12,835 bases of DNA from 630D-37 sp037447295 (GCA_037447295.1 JBBIGZ010000076.1:1-12835); one strand, 5' to 3'; shown: positions 1 to 6,609, counted from the stretch's first letter. Made by a program: numbers and translations. The notes: generated from the sequence alone by a model not told the origin.

Positions 1-2
1 GC

Positions 3-1460
3 TTGGATCTGACCGTCTACCCGGATCGCCTGGAGCGCACCGTTCGTCGCGCCCGTGAACGCAATATCCTCATCCCCACCTTCGCTCAGATGAAAGACCC
101 CTCTCGCATCTCCCCTTCGATCCGCGCTGAATTGGCCGAAATTGGGCTTTGGGATGTGCATCCGCGCAATCTTTTCCGCATCACCTGGCACAACGAGCCT
201 AAGCCCCATGGGGGCGGCTTTAGTGGGGTCAATTTCCTGGAACTTCCCTCCTCGCTGACCGGCGTGCCAGCGCGCATCGTTCTCCTGGTCGGCAAATGGT
301 TTCCGACTGGTGCGCATAAGGTTGGCGCAGCGTTTGGCTGTCTCGTCCCGCGCCTAGTGACCGGCCAATTCGATCCCACCACCCAAAAGGCCGTTTGGCC
401 TTCCACCGGCAATTTCTGCCGCGGCGGAGCCTATGATTCGGCCTTGCTCGGCTGTCACTCCATTGCCATTCTACCCGAAGGCATGAGCCGTGAGCGCTTT
501 GAATGGCTCGAACGCATCGCCGGCGAAGTGATCAAAACCCCCGGCAGCGAATCCAACGTCAAAGAAATCTTCGATAAATGCTGGGAATTGCGCCGTTCCG
601 GCGAAGACCTGATGATCTTCAACCAGTTTGAAGAATTCGGCAACTACCTCTGGCACTATGAGATCACCGGCCATGCCATGCTGGAAGTCCTCGAGCGCCT
701 AATGGGGCCAACGGATCACTATCGTGGCATGGTTTCCTCCACCGGCTCAGCCGGCACCATCGCCTCCGGCGATTTCATGAAGCAACGCTTCCCCGAAAGC
801 AAGATCGTTGCCTGCGAGGCCCTGCAATGCCCGACCCTGCTCGAAAATGGCTTCGGTGCCCATCGCATCGAAGGCATCGGCGATAAACACGTGCCATGGA
901 TCCACAACGTCAAAAATACCGACTTCGTCGCCGCCATTGATGATAACGCCGTGGTCAACCTGGCCCGCCTCTTCAATGAACCGGCCGGCCGCGCCTATTT
1001 GGTCAAGATCGGCGTTCCGCAAGAGATCGTCTCGCAGCTGGACTTGCTCGGCTTTTCCGGCATCTCCAACCTGCTAGGCGCCATCAAGTTCGCCAAATAC
1101 TACGAATTGGGCGAAAACGATATCGTCCTCACCGTGCTCACCGACTCCATGGATCTCTATCAATCCCGCCTGGCCGAAATGCGCGCCGAAATGGGTGAGT
1201 ACGATGAAAAGCAGGCCGCAGCCGATTATGCCCGCTGGTTACTTGGTCAATCCACCGAACACCTGCTCGAACTGCGCTACACCGATCGCCGCCGCATTCA
1301 CAACCTTAAATACTTCACCTGGGTCGAGCAACAAGGCAAGACCGCCGCAGAGCTCCAGGCGCAGTGGTATGACCCGAACTACTGGACCGAAATTCAACAG
1401 CAGGTGGAAGAGATCGACGCCCTGATCGAAGAATTCAATGCCCGCGTCGCGGCCGCGTAG
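3..1460 (+). CDS. Fold-type II PLP-dependent enzyme (cysteine/threonine synthase-like), possibly 5'-truncated by the window edge
   Basis: This is a cytoplasmic PLP enzyme of the tryptophan synthase beta/cysteine synthase superfamily; its substrate is unknown. Seen: K106 in GAHKVGAA is the expected Schiff-base lysine, S134-T-G-N137 matches the substrate-binding loop of cysteine synthases, and the Gly/Ser-rich loop S245-S-T-G-S-A-G-T252 fits the PLP phosphate site. The motif LTDS (379-382) lies where the family contacts the pyridine nitrogen. At 485 residues it is much longer than a typical cysteine synthase (about 310). The last 100 residues (from about 385) form a charged, probably helical tail. 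The first usable codon is TTG at 3, only two bases from the edge, so no ribosome binding site can be seen and the true start may lie outside. The gene ends directly against the convergent regulator gene and has its own terminator inside that gene. The family is confident; the reaction is not. Confidence 0.85.
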   Translation: MDLTVYPDRLERTVRRARERNILIPTFAQMKDPSRISPSIRAELAEIGLWDVHPRNLFRITWHNEPKPHGGGFSGVNFLELPSSLTGVPARIVLLVGKWFPTGAHKVGAAFGCLVPRLVTGQFDPTTQKAVWPSTGNFCRGGAYDSALLGCHSIAILPEGMSRERFEWLERIAGEVIKTPGSESNVKEIFDKCWELRRSGEDLMIFNQFEEFGNYLWHYEITGHAMLEVLERLMGPTDHYRGMVSSTGSAGTIASGDFMKQRFPESKIVACEALQCPTLLENGFGAHRIEGIGDKHVPWIHNVKNTDFVAAIDDNAVVNLARLFNEPAGRAYLVKIGVPQEIVSQLDLLGFSGISNLLGAIKFAKYYELGENDIVLTVLTDSMDLYQSRLAEMRAEMGEYDEKQAAADYARWLLGQSTEHLLELRYTDRRRIHNLKYFTWVEQQGKTAAELQAQWYDPNYWTEIQQQVEEIDALIEEFNARVAAA

Positions 1461-2066
1461 TCAATCCCACACCTGAAAAACGCATACCCCACCGTGACCC
1501 GTTTCCCAATCCCCGCGGGAGAACAGGGTCACGCTTTTTTTCAGACATCCTTCCAGCAAGAGCACATCCATGCGGCAAAGCTCCGGATGAGCGGCCAGAA
1601 TTTCATAGTAAGGACAATGTTGGAGAAAAAGACGCGGCCCCTGAGCGGCGGCCTCCCAACGTGGGCGATACTGCAACCGTTGCAAAAAGTCCAAAGTGAG
1701 ACGCAAGCGGTTCGTTTCTTGGACCTTGGGCCCCATCTCCGGCCCAAGCTCGGTCAGCCCTTTGGCTAAGGCCGAGGCCAAAGCCTCCCCATCCAAGCCG
1801 CGTTCTCGGAGCAGTGCAAAGAGCACCTCGATCAGCCGCGGCAAATTATCTCCCCGCATACGGTGACTCAGGCGATAGCGACGGGAAGGGCGGCCTCGTC
1901 GCCTCTCGCTTTGCCTTTCTGTCTCGATCAACCCGGCCTCTTCCAGCTTCCGCAGGTGGTAGCGTAGCGTCGCCGCTTGCAATTGCAAAGCTCGTTCCAT
2001 CTCCTCCAGCGTCGCCGAAGCATGAGCACGCAGATAGTTCAGAATACGCTCGCGTCGCGTTGTCAT
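1461..2066 (-). CDS. SufR-like winged-helix transcriptional regulator with C-terminal Fe-S-type cysteines
   Basis: A 201-residue regulator. Residues 4-65 form a DeoR/ArsR-like winged helix (recognition region around ATLRYHLRKLEEAG, 32-45, then a basic wing RRRGRPSRR at 55-63). The C-terminal half carries C151, C164, C174 and C195. The C151-x12-C164 spacing and the CPYYE context match the cluster-binding part of cyanobacterial SufR, which uses C-x12-C plus a later cysteine to hold a [4Fe-4S] cluster. The inference is an Fe-S or redox-sensing repressor; no sulfur-assembly (suf) operon is in view, and its neighbour is instead iscX-nuoB-nuoCD-nuoI-mrp, transcribed divergently. The ATG at 2066 sits only about six bases from the predicted transcription start, so the mRNA is nearly leaderless. 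A palindrome over its -10 box suggests autorepression. Other HTH families with cysteine-rich tails remain possible. Confidence 0.8.
   Translation of the reverse strand: MTTRRERILNYLRAHASATLEEMERALQLQAATLRYHLRKLEEAGLIETERQSERRRGRPSRRYRLSHRMRGDNLPRLIEVLFALLRERGLDGEALASALAKGLTELGPEMGPKVQETNRLRLTLDFLQRLQYRPRWEAAAQGPRLFLQHCPYYEILAAHPELCRMDVLLLEGCLKKSVTLFSRGDWETGHGGVCVFQVWD
1493..1542 (+). terminator. Intrinsic terminator of the PLP-enzyme gene, inside the opposite gene's coding sequence
   Basis: CGTGACCC (1493-1500) pairs with GGGTCACG (1526-1533). An inner stem of GTT-TCCC with GGGA-GAAC (one bulge) extends it, and eight T residues follow at 1535-1542. It lies 33 bases after the PLP gene stop. 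The same DNA encodes roughly residues 175-191 of the minus-strand regulator. Confidence 0.85.
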
Positions 2067-2072
2067 AGATCG

Positions 2073-2092
2073 GATGTGATTATACTCACATC
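2073..2092. promoter_or_regulatory. Perfect 7-bp palindrome GATGTGA-N6-TCACATC, candidate operator
   Basis: The arms at 2073-2079 and 2086-2092 are perfectly complementary around TTATAC. The core TGTGA-N6-TCACA equals the classical CRP/FNR-family site. It covers the regulator's -10 box and ends about 35 bp upstream of the -35 of the divergent iscX promoter. It could repress the regulator while acting from an upstream position on the nuo operon. Binding by the adjacent SufR-like protein or by a CRP/FNR protein encoded elsewhere cannot be told apart here. Confidence 0.6.
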
Positions 2093-2106
2093 TACATTTT
2101 TGTAAA
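2079..2106 (-). promoter_or_regulatory. Promoter of the SufR-like regulator
   Basis: On the minus strand, TTTACA (2101-2106) serves as -35 (5/6 to consensus) and a perfect TATAAT (2079-2084) as -10, with a 16-bp spacer. The predicted start is near 2072, about six bases before the ATG. The -10 box lies inside the palindrome at 2073-2092. Confidence 0.7.
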
Positions 2107-2126
2107 CATATATTTTCAAAATTCGC

Positions 2127-2154
2127 TTGACCGACTTTCTACCCATGCTATAAT
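2127..2154 (+). promoter_or_regulatory. Promoter of the iscX-nuoB-nuoCD-nuoI-mrp operon
   Basis: TTGACC (2127-2132), a 16-bp spacer and TATAAT (2149-2154), with an extended -10 TGC just upstream. The predicted start is near 2161, about five bases before the iscX ATG at 2166. The tRNA-His promoter shares the form CCATG-Y-TATAAT. Confidence 0.75.
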
Positions 2155-2165
2155 TGCGTCCATCT

Positions 2166-2384
2166 ATGGCAGAACAGCTCTCCTGGGAAGCACCTTATGC
2201 CATCGCGCGAGCCCTAATGCGGCAATATCCGCAATATCCTTTTGAAGAGCTTTCCCTCAGTCGACTCGAGGATATGGTGCGCGGCTTGGAAGGCTTCCAG
2301 GATGAGCCTGGACCTGTCAACGATGAATTACTGCTAGAAATTTTCCAACTCTGGTATGAGGAGAGTTTGCATGGACAATCGTGA
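2166..2384 (+). CDS. iscX: IscX-like iron-sulfur cluster assembly adaptor
   Basis: This 72-residue acidic protein resembles E. coli IscX (66 aa). Shared features are an N-terminal LSWE segment, A-x-A-L-x-x-x-YP (around 15-22), the LEDM/LEGF-D-x-P segment (34-48), and a C-terminal ND-x-LLLEIF-x-LWYEE helix (52-66). Family members bind the cysteine desulfurase IscS and iron and tune cluster assembly; that role is family knowledge. I chose ATG 2166 over the in-frame TTG at 2154 because the TTG overlaps the -10 box. No Shine-Dalgarno sequence is visible and the leader would be about five bases, so initiation is probably leaderless. It overlaps nuoB by 14 bases and is the first gene of the operon. 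No isc partner (iscS, iscU, hscA, fdx) lies nearby, which is unlike its usual context at the end of an isc operon. Confidence 0.8.
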   Translation: MAEQLSWEAPYAIARALMRQYPQYPFEELSLSRLEDMVRGLEGFQDEPGPVNDELLLEIFQLWYEESLHGQS

Positions 2385-3021
2385 ACTGCAAAGTCCCGGC
2401 TATGAAATTCCCCCTGAGATGCAAGGGCAGGTGGTGATCACCACCCTCGATCGCATCTACAACTGGGGGCGGCGCAATTCGCTCTGGCCGATGATGTTTG
2501 GTCTGGCCTGTTGCGCCATTGAAATGATCGCTGCTCAGGCGGCGCGTTTCGATCTGGCACGCTTTGGCATGGAGGTCATGCGACCCAGCCCGCGCCAATC
2601 CGATGTCATGATCGTCGCCGGCACGGTGACCAAGAAGATGATCCCGGCCATCGTGCGCCTCTATAACCAAATGCCCGAACCGAAATACGTTGTCGCCATG
2701 GGCGCCTGTTCTTCGGGCGGTGGCCCCTTCAAGGAAGGCTATAACGTCGTTGCCGGCGTGGATAAATTCATCCCTGTAGATGTCTATATCCCCGGCTGCC
2801 CTCCGACTCCCGAAGCCCTCACTGCCGGCCTGATGAAGCTGCAGGAAAAGATCGATAAACAGTCCGTCCGTCGCGTGCGCTGGTATCAGAAGGGACCAGA
2901 TCACGTCGAAATATCGATCCCCGTGCTGGGCCCGGATGTTATTGACCCACGGCGCGCCCAAGAGATCAAGCGCATTGCTGCCGAACAGGCGCAGGCGCAG
3001 ACCGTTGCACAGGAGGGTTAA
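2371..3021 (+). CDS. nuoB: NADH-quinone oxidoreductase subunit B (Q module, cluster N2)
   Basis: NuoB carries the terminal [4Fe-4S] cluster N2, which passes electrons to quinone where the peripheral arm meets the membrane arm. From ATG 2371 the protein has 216 residues. The N2 ligands are all present: the tandem C47-C48 in FGLACCAIEM, C113 in GACSSGG and C143 in PGCPPTPEAL. The PSPRQSD-x-M-IVAGT segment (72-85) is typical of the family. Start 2371 is preferred over the in-frame ATG 2356 because GAGGAGA (2357-2363) lies at normal distance before it. The last 30 residues form a Gln/Ala-rich tail. It overlaps iscX and abuts nuoCD, so translational coupling is likely. No nuoA, the usual partner, precedes it. 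Confidence 0.95.
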   Translation: MDNRELQSPGYEIPPEMQGQVVITTLDRIYNWGRRNSLWPMMFGLACCAIEMIAAQAARFDLARFGMEVMRPSPRQSDVMIVAGTVTKKMIPAIVRLYNQMPEPKYVVAMGACSSGGGPFKEGYNVVAGVDKFIPVDVYIPGCPPTPEALTAGLMKLQEKIDKQSVRRVRWYQKGPDHVEISIPVLGPDVIDPRRAQEIKRIAAEQAQAQTVAQEG

Positions 3022-4758
3022 ATGGCCACCGTTTCTGCTCCCGCTTTGGATTTAGCCGCTCGCTTTCCACAGGCCGTGCGCACGGATACCCGTCCCGGCT
3101 ATAGCGGCTGGATTGTGGAAAAAGATCACCTGATCGAAGTTGCCACTGCCTTGCGCGATGAATTCGGCTACGACCTGCTTTCCTCTGTGACCGGCGTGGA
3201 TTATTACCCGGACACAATGGAAGTGGTCTACCATGTGTATAAGACCACCGGCGGCCCTGGTCTCGTTTTCAAGGTGCAGGTGCCACGGCAGGACCCGATC
3301 GAGGTCCCCTCTGTGACTCCGATCTGGCCGGGGGCCGAGCTTCAGGAGCGCGAAGCCTGGGATCTCTTAGGAATTCGCTTCACCGGTCACCCCGATCTGC
3401 GCCGCATCTTCATGTGGGAAGGCTTCGCCGGCCACCCGCTGCGCAAGGATTGGAAAGAACCTTTCTACGAAGAAGAGGCCAAACCGTATAAATCGCACTG
3501 GCCGGATGGCAAATTCGTCCCCGCGGAAAAGAAAAATCCCTTTGGGGATAATCTGAATTTTCCGCCCGACTTTGATCCGGAAACCTGGACATCCGAGGAT
3601 CCAGATGCCTTGCTTTATGCCTCGCTGGCGCGCTATACCCAGGGAGATGGCGATCTGAAAGCCGATCGCGTCATCGTCAATCTTGGTCCGCAGCACCCTT
3701 CGACGCACGGTGTCTTCCGCGCCGCGGTGGTGCTGGATGGGGAAACGGTGGTAGCGCTCAAGCCGGTGGTCGGTTATCTGCATCGCAATCATGAGAAGAT
3801 CGGTGAACGCAATACTTTCCTGCAAAACATGCCCTACACCGATCGCCTGGATTACTTCAACTCGATGAGCAACAACTGGGCCTATGCCCTGGCAGTTGAG
3901 AAGCTGATGGGCATTCAGGTACCCGAACGCGCTGAGTACCTGCGCGTCATCATGGCCGAGCTCAGCCGTATTCAGAACCACCTGATCCTGGTAGGCATGT
4001 TGCTCAACGATCTGGGCGCCTACTTCACTCCTTCCCTCTATGCCTTTGAAGAGCGCGAGCTGATCCTGGATATTTTTGAGGCGACTTCCGGTTCGCGCAT
4101 GATGTGCAACTATCACCGCTTCGGTGGTGTGGTGCGCGATATTTCCCCGGAAGCGTTGCAGAAGCTCAAGAACCTGGTCTACGATCGCCTACCGCGCAAG
4201 GTAGACGAATTTGACCGCTTGCTGAGCGAAAACGAGATCCTGGTTTCGCGCTTGAAAGGCGTAGCGAAACTCTCGGCCGAGGATGCCGTTCGCTATTCGA
4301 TCACCGGGCCGGTGCTGCGTGCCAGCGGTGTGCCCTATGATGTGCGCCGCGCCGAACCTTATGGCATTTACGATCGCTTCGAGTTCGATGTGGCCATGCG
4401 CTATAACGGCGATCTTTACGACCGCTATCTAATCCGCCTGGATGAGATCCGCCAGTCCCTGCGCATTTTGGATCAGGCCATTCGGCAGCTGCCCGAAGGT
4501 CCGATCATGAGCGTCAAGCCGCAGTATCAGGTGCGGGTCCCGGCCGGCGAAGCGTACGGTCGCATTGAAGCGCCCAAGGGCGAGCTCGGTTTTTACATCA
4601 TCTCCAATGGGAAACCGAATCCCTGGCGCTATCACGTGCGTGCCCCATCGTTCATCAACATCACTGCGCTGGAAAAGATGTGCGTGGGCAACAAGATCGC
4701 CGATTTCGTGGTCATCCTGGGCGCGCTGGATATCGTCCTGGGTGAACTGGATCGCTAA
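3022..4758 (+). CDS. nuoCD: NADH-quinone oxidoreductase fused subunit C/D (Q module)
   Basis: A 578-residue fusion of the 30-kDa (NuoC) and 49-kDa (NuoD) subunits. Residues 1-150 are NuoC-like, with the signature ERE-x-WDLLGI-x-F-x-GHPDLRRI (109-129) and GHPLRKDW (137-144). Residues 150-210 form a linker. NuoD follows from about 211 with LGPQHPSTHG (221-230), SMSNNWAYALAVEKL (281-295) and the family C-terminus DIVLGELDR. H229 and Y278 align with the quinone headgroup-binding His59 and Tyr108 of the bovine 49-kDa subunit, at the same 49-residue spacing, so the quinone site looks intact. No Ni-binding cysteine pairs are present, as expected for complex I rather than a hydrogenase. It starts one base after the nuoB stop, with AGGAGG at 3011-3016. 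The C/D fusion is best known from E. coli but occurs in other phyla. Confidence 0.95.
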   Translation: MATVSAPALDLAARFPQAVRTDTRPGYSGWIVEKDHLIEVATALRDEFGYDLLSSVTGVDYYPDTMEVVYHVYKTTGGPGLVFKVQVPRQDPIEVPSVTPIWPGAELQEREAWDLLGIRFTGHPDLRRIFMWEGFAGHPLRKDWKEPFYEEEAKPYKSHWPDGKFVPAEKKNPFGDNLNFPPDFDPETWTSEDPDALLYASLARYTQGDGDLKADRVIVNLGPQHPSTHGVFRAAVVLDGETVVALKPVVGYLHRNHEKIGERNTFLQNMPYTDRLDYFNSMSNNWAYALAVEKLMGIQVPERAEYLRVIMAELSRIQNHLILVGMLLNDLGAYFTPSLYAFEERELILDIFEATSGSRMMCNYHRFGGVVRDISPEALQKLKNLVYDRLPRKVDEFDRLLSENEILVSRLKGVAKLSAEDAVRYSITGPVLRASGVPYDVRRAEPYGIYDRFEFDVAMRYNGDLYDRYLIRLDEIRQSLRILDQAIRQLPEGPIMSVKPQYQVRVPAGEAYGRIEAPKGELGFYIISNGKPNPWRYHVRAPSFINITALEKMCVGNKIADFVVILGALDIVLGELDR

Positions 4759-4779
4759 TGCCGTAGCAAGGAGAGAAAC

Positions 4780-5373
4780 ATGTACGGAAAAGGCATACTC
4801 AAAGGTCTAAGCGTCACTCTGAAGCATTTCATTGATACCTATCTGGACGACATTGCCTGGTGGGGCAAGCGCTACTATACCCCTGAAGGCATTGCCCGTC
4901 GTTCGAGCCCGGAGGGGCGGGGCATTTTCACGATCCAGTACCCGGAGGAGCGGCGCCCGTTGCCGGAAGAATTCCGCTACCTGCCTTTCCTGGTCTATGA
5001 CGAGGGCCCGAACGGCGAAAAGGAGATCCGCTGCACCTCCTGCGGCATTTGCGCCAAAGTTTGCCCGCCGCAGTGCATTTGGATCGTGCGCACCACCGAT
5101 CCGAACACCGGACGCCCGGTGCCGCAACCGGCTGAGTTCTATATTGATGCCGATATCTGCATGAATTGTGGTTTGTGCGCTGAGTACTGCCCGTTCGATG
5201 CGATCAAGATGGATCACGATTACGAGGTGGCCTCTTACGGGCGCAACGTTTATTCGCTGGAGAAACTGCTCAAGCCCGCTTCCTACTATGCCAGCATTCG
5301 TCCACTGAATTACGCGCGCGAAGAGGAAGCGCGCAAGGCCAAAGAGGCCGCAAAAGCTGCCAAATCCGCTTAA
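4780..5373 (+). CDS. nuoI: NADH-quinone oxidoreductase subunit I, 2x[4Fe-4S] ferredoxin-like (Q module)
   Basis: NuoI relays electrons through clusters N6a and N6b to N2 on NuoB. Seen: two ferredoxin motifs, C85-x2-C88-x2-C91-x3-CP (C95) and C127-x2-C130-x2-C133-x3-CP (C137), the second followed by FDAIKMDHDYE as in the family. The N-terminus GLSVTLKHFID (9-19) is the amphipathic segment that usually contacts the membrane arm. The Lys/Ala-rich tail from about 180 is not part of the conserved fold. At 197 residues the length is ordinary. AAGGAGAG at 4768-4775 precedes the ATG. In canonical operons nuoH lies upstream of nuoI; here nuoI follows nuoCD directly, 21 bases after its stop. Confidence 0.95.
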   Translation: MYGKGILKGLSVTLKHFIDTYLDDIAWWGKRYYTPEGIARRSSPEGRGIFTIQYPEERRPLPEEFRYLPFLVYDEGPNGEKEIRCTSCGICAKVCPPQCIWIVRTTDPNTGRPVPQPAEFYIDADICMNCGLCAEYCPFDAIKMDHDYEVASYGRNVYSLEKLLKPASYYASIRPLNYAREEEARKAKEAAKAAKSA

Positions 5374-5382
5374 TTTCTCAAC

Positions 5383-5409
5383 CAGGGCAAACCGTTTCGG
5401 TTTGTCCTG
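5383..5409 (+). promoter_or_regulatory. 12-bp stem-loop between nuoI and mrp
   Basis: CAGGGCAAACCG (5383-5394) pairs with CGGTTTGTCCTG (5398-5409) through 12 pairs with one G-U, closing a TTT loop. No T-run follows, so it is not a standard intrinsic terminator. It ends 16 bases before the mrp ATG and just before its weak SD (AGGTGA, 5417-5422). Plausible roles are an mRNA-stabilising or processing hairpin that sets the mrp level relative to nuo, or a weak attenuator. Confidence 0.6.
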
Positions 5410-5425
5410 TTCTATCAGGTGATAT

Positions 5426-6505
5426 ATGACAAAACAGATAACGAAAGAGCAAGTTTTACAGGCTTTGAGCCGCGTTCAGGAGCCCGAGCTCCATCGCGAT
5501 CTGGTCAGCTTGAACATGATCCGCGACCTGGAAGTGGACGGGGATCGGGTTTCCTTCACCATTATGCTGACCACTCCTGCCTGTCCCCTGCGTTCGCAGA
5601 TCGAGCGAGAGGCAAAGCAGGCGGTGGCTGCCTTGCCGGGCGTGAAAGAGGTGCAAGTGAAGATGGCTTCGGATGTCCCGAATGATGGTCGCATGCGCGG
5701 CCTGGTCAGTGCGCCCATCCGCAATGCCATCGCAGTCGGTTCCGGCAAGGGTGGCGTGGGCAAGACGACGGTGGCGGTCAACCTGGCGATTGCGCTGACC
5801 CAGAGCGGCGCGCGGGTCGGCCTGATGGATGCCGATATTTACGGCCCAAACGTGCCTACCATGCTGGGGGTTCAGCGCCTGCCCCCGCCGAAACCGGATA
5901 AGCTCATCCCTGCCGAAGCCTACGGCGTGAAGATGATCTCGATGGGGCTGCTGGTCAAGCCCGGTCAACCGCTGATCTGGCGCGGCCCGATGCTCAATTC
6001 TGCCATTCGCCAGTTCCTTTCGGATGTCGAATGGGGCGAATTGGACTACCTGATCGTCGATCTGCCCCCCGGCACCGGCGACGCGGCGCTCTCGCTGGCG
6101 CAATCTTTCCCTTTGAGCGGCGCTGTCATCGTCACGCTGCCGCAGCAAGTCTCGTTGGAAGATGCCCGCCGCGGCTTGGAGATGTTCCGTGCCCTCGAAG
6201 TGCCGATCCTGGGTATCATTGAAAACATGTCCTATCTGGAATTGCCCGATGGCTTGCGCATGGATATCTTCGGTAGTGGCGGCGGAGAATCCTTGGCGAC
6301 TCAGGCCGGCGTGCCGTTCTTAGGCAAAGTGCCGATCGATCCGCGCGTGCGCGAGGGTGGGGATAGCGGTAAGCCGGTCCTGGTCGCGCATCCGGACTCT
6401 CCGGTTTCCCAGGCTCTGCGCGGCATTGCCGAACAGATCGCGGCGCGTCTTTCGGTTGCTGCGCTCTCTCAGGGCAATACGTTGTCGATCAACATCGTTG
6501 AGTAA
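5426..6505 (+). CDS. mrp: Mrp/ApbC/NBP35-family P-loop ATPase, iron-sulfur cluster carrier, without the CxxC motif
   Basis: A 359-residue cytosolic ATPase of the Mrp family, whose members transfer Fe-S clusters to target proteins; mitochondrial Ind1/NUBPL acts on complex I. Residues 5-80 form a DUF59/MIP18-type domain with the TTPACP signature (C53). Residues 99-345 form the MinD/ParA-like ATPase: deviant Walker A GSGKGGVGKTT (105-115), MDADIYGPN (134-142), VDLPPGTGD (211-219) and ENMSY (266-270). After ENMS most Mrp proteins have CxxC, the cluster-binding pair; here the site reads LELPDGLRMDIF (271-282). C53 is the only cysteine in the whole protein. Cysteine-less relatives occur in Actinobacteria, so the lineage is probably natural. 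It is the last gene of the operon, 52 bases after nuoI, and a terminator follows. Confidence 0.92.
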   Translation: MTKQITKEQVLQALSRVQEPELHRDLVSLNMIRDLEVDGDRVSFTIMLTTPACPLRSQIEREAKQAVAALPGVKEVQVKMASDVPNDGRMRGLVSAPIRNAIAVGSGKGGVGKTTVAVNLAIALTQSGARVGLMDADIYGPNVPTMLGVQRLPPPKPDKLIPAEAYGVKMISMGLLVKPGQPLIWRGPMLNSAIRQFLSDVEWGELDYLIVDLPPGTGDAALSLAQSFPLSGAVIVTLPQQVSLEDARRGLEMFRALEVPILGIIENMSYLELPDGLRMDIFGSGGGESLATQAGVPFLGKVPIDPRVREGGDSGKPVLVAHPDSPVSQALRGIAEQIAARLSVAALSQGNTLSINIVE

Positions 6506-6530
6506 CCAGCCCATACCCTTTTCCACTCTG

Positions 6531-6560
6531 GCCCATCCCGTTCTCGGGGTGGGCTTTTTT
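6531..6560 (+). terminator. Intrinsic terminator of the nuo-mrp operon
   Basis: GCCCATCCC (6531-6539) pairs with GGGGTGGGC (6546-6554) through nine pairs including one U-G, followed by six T residues (6555-6560). It lies 26 bases after the mrp stop. Confidence 0.92.
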
Positions 6561-6609
6561 GTCGGCGGTAGAAGATGGACCGTGGCCGTAACCCGTGGAC
6601 CACTCTACG

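Noticed and set aside
2154..2165. TTG at 2154 as the iscX start
   Set aside because: It overlaps the -10 hexamer and would lie upstream of the predicted transcription start.
2356..2370. ATG at 2356 as the nuoB start
   Set aside because: ATG 2371 has GAGGAGA at proper spacing and gives the usual NuoB N-terminus; 2356 has no SD.
2317..2961. 214-residue minus-strand open frame over nuoB
   Set aside because: It is antisense to a clear nuoB with all cluster ligands; such frames arise from GC-rich codon bias. The same holds for long antisense frames over nuoCD (3367-4116) and mrp (5456-6148).
3665..4758. NuoD-like part as a membrane-bound [NiFe]-hydrogenase large subunit
   Set aside because: The Ni-binding CxxC pairs are absent and the quinone-site His/Tyr and C-terminus are those of complex I.
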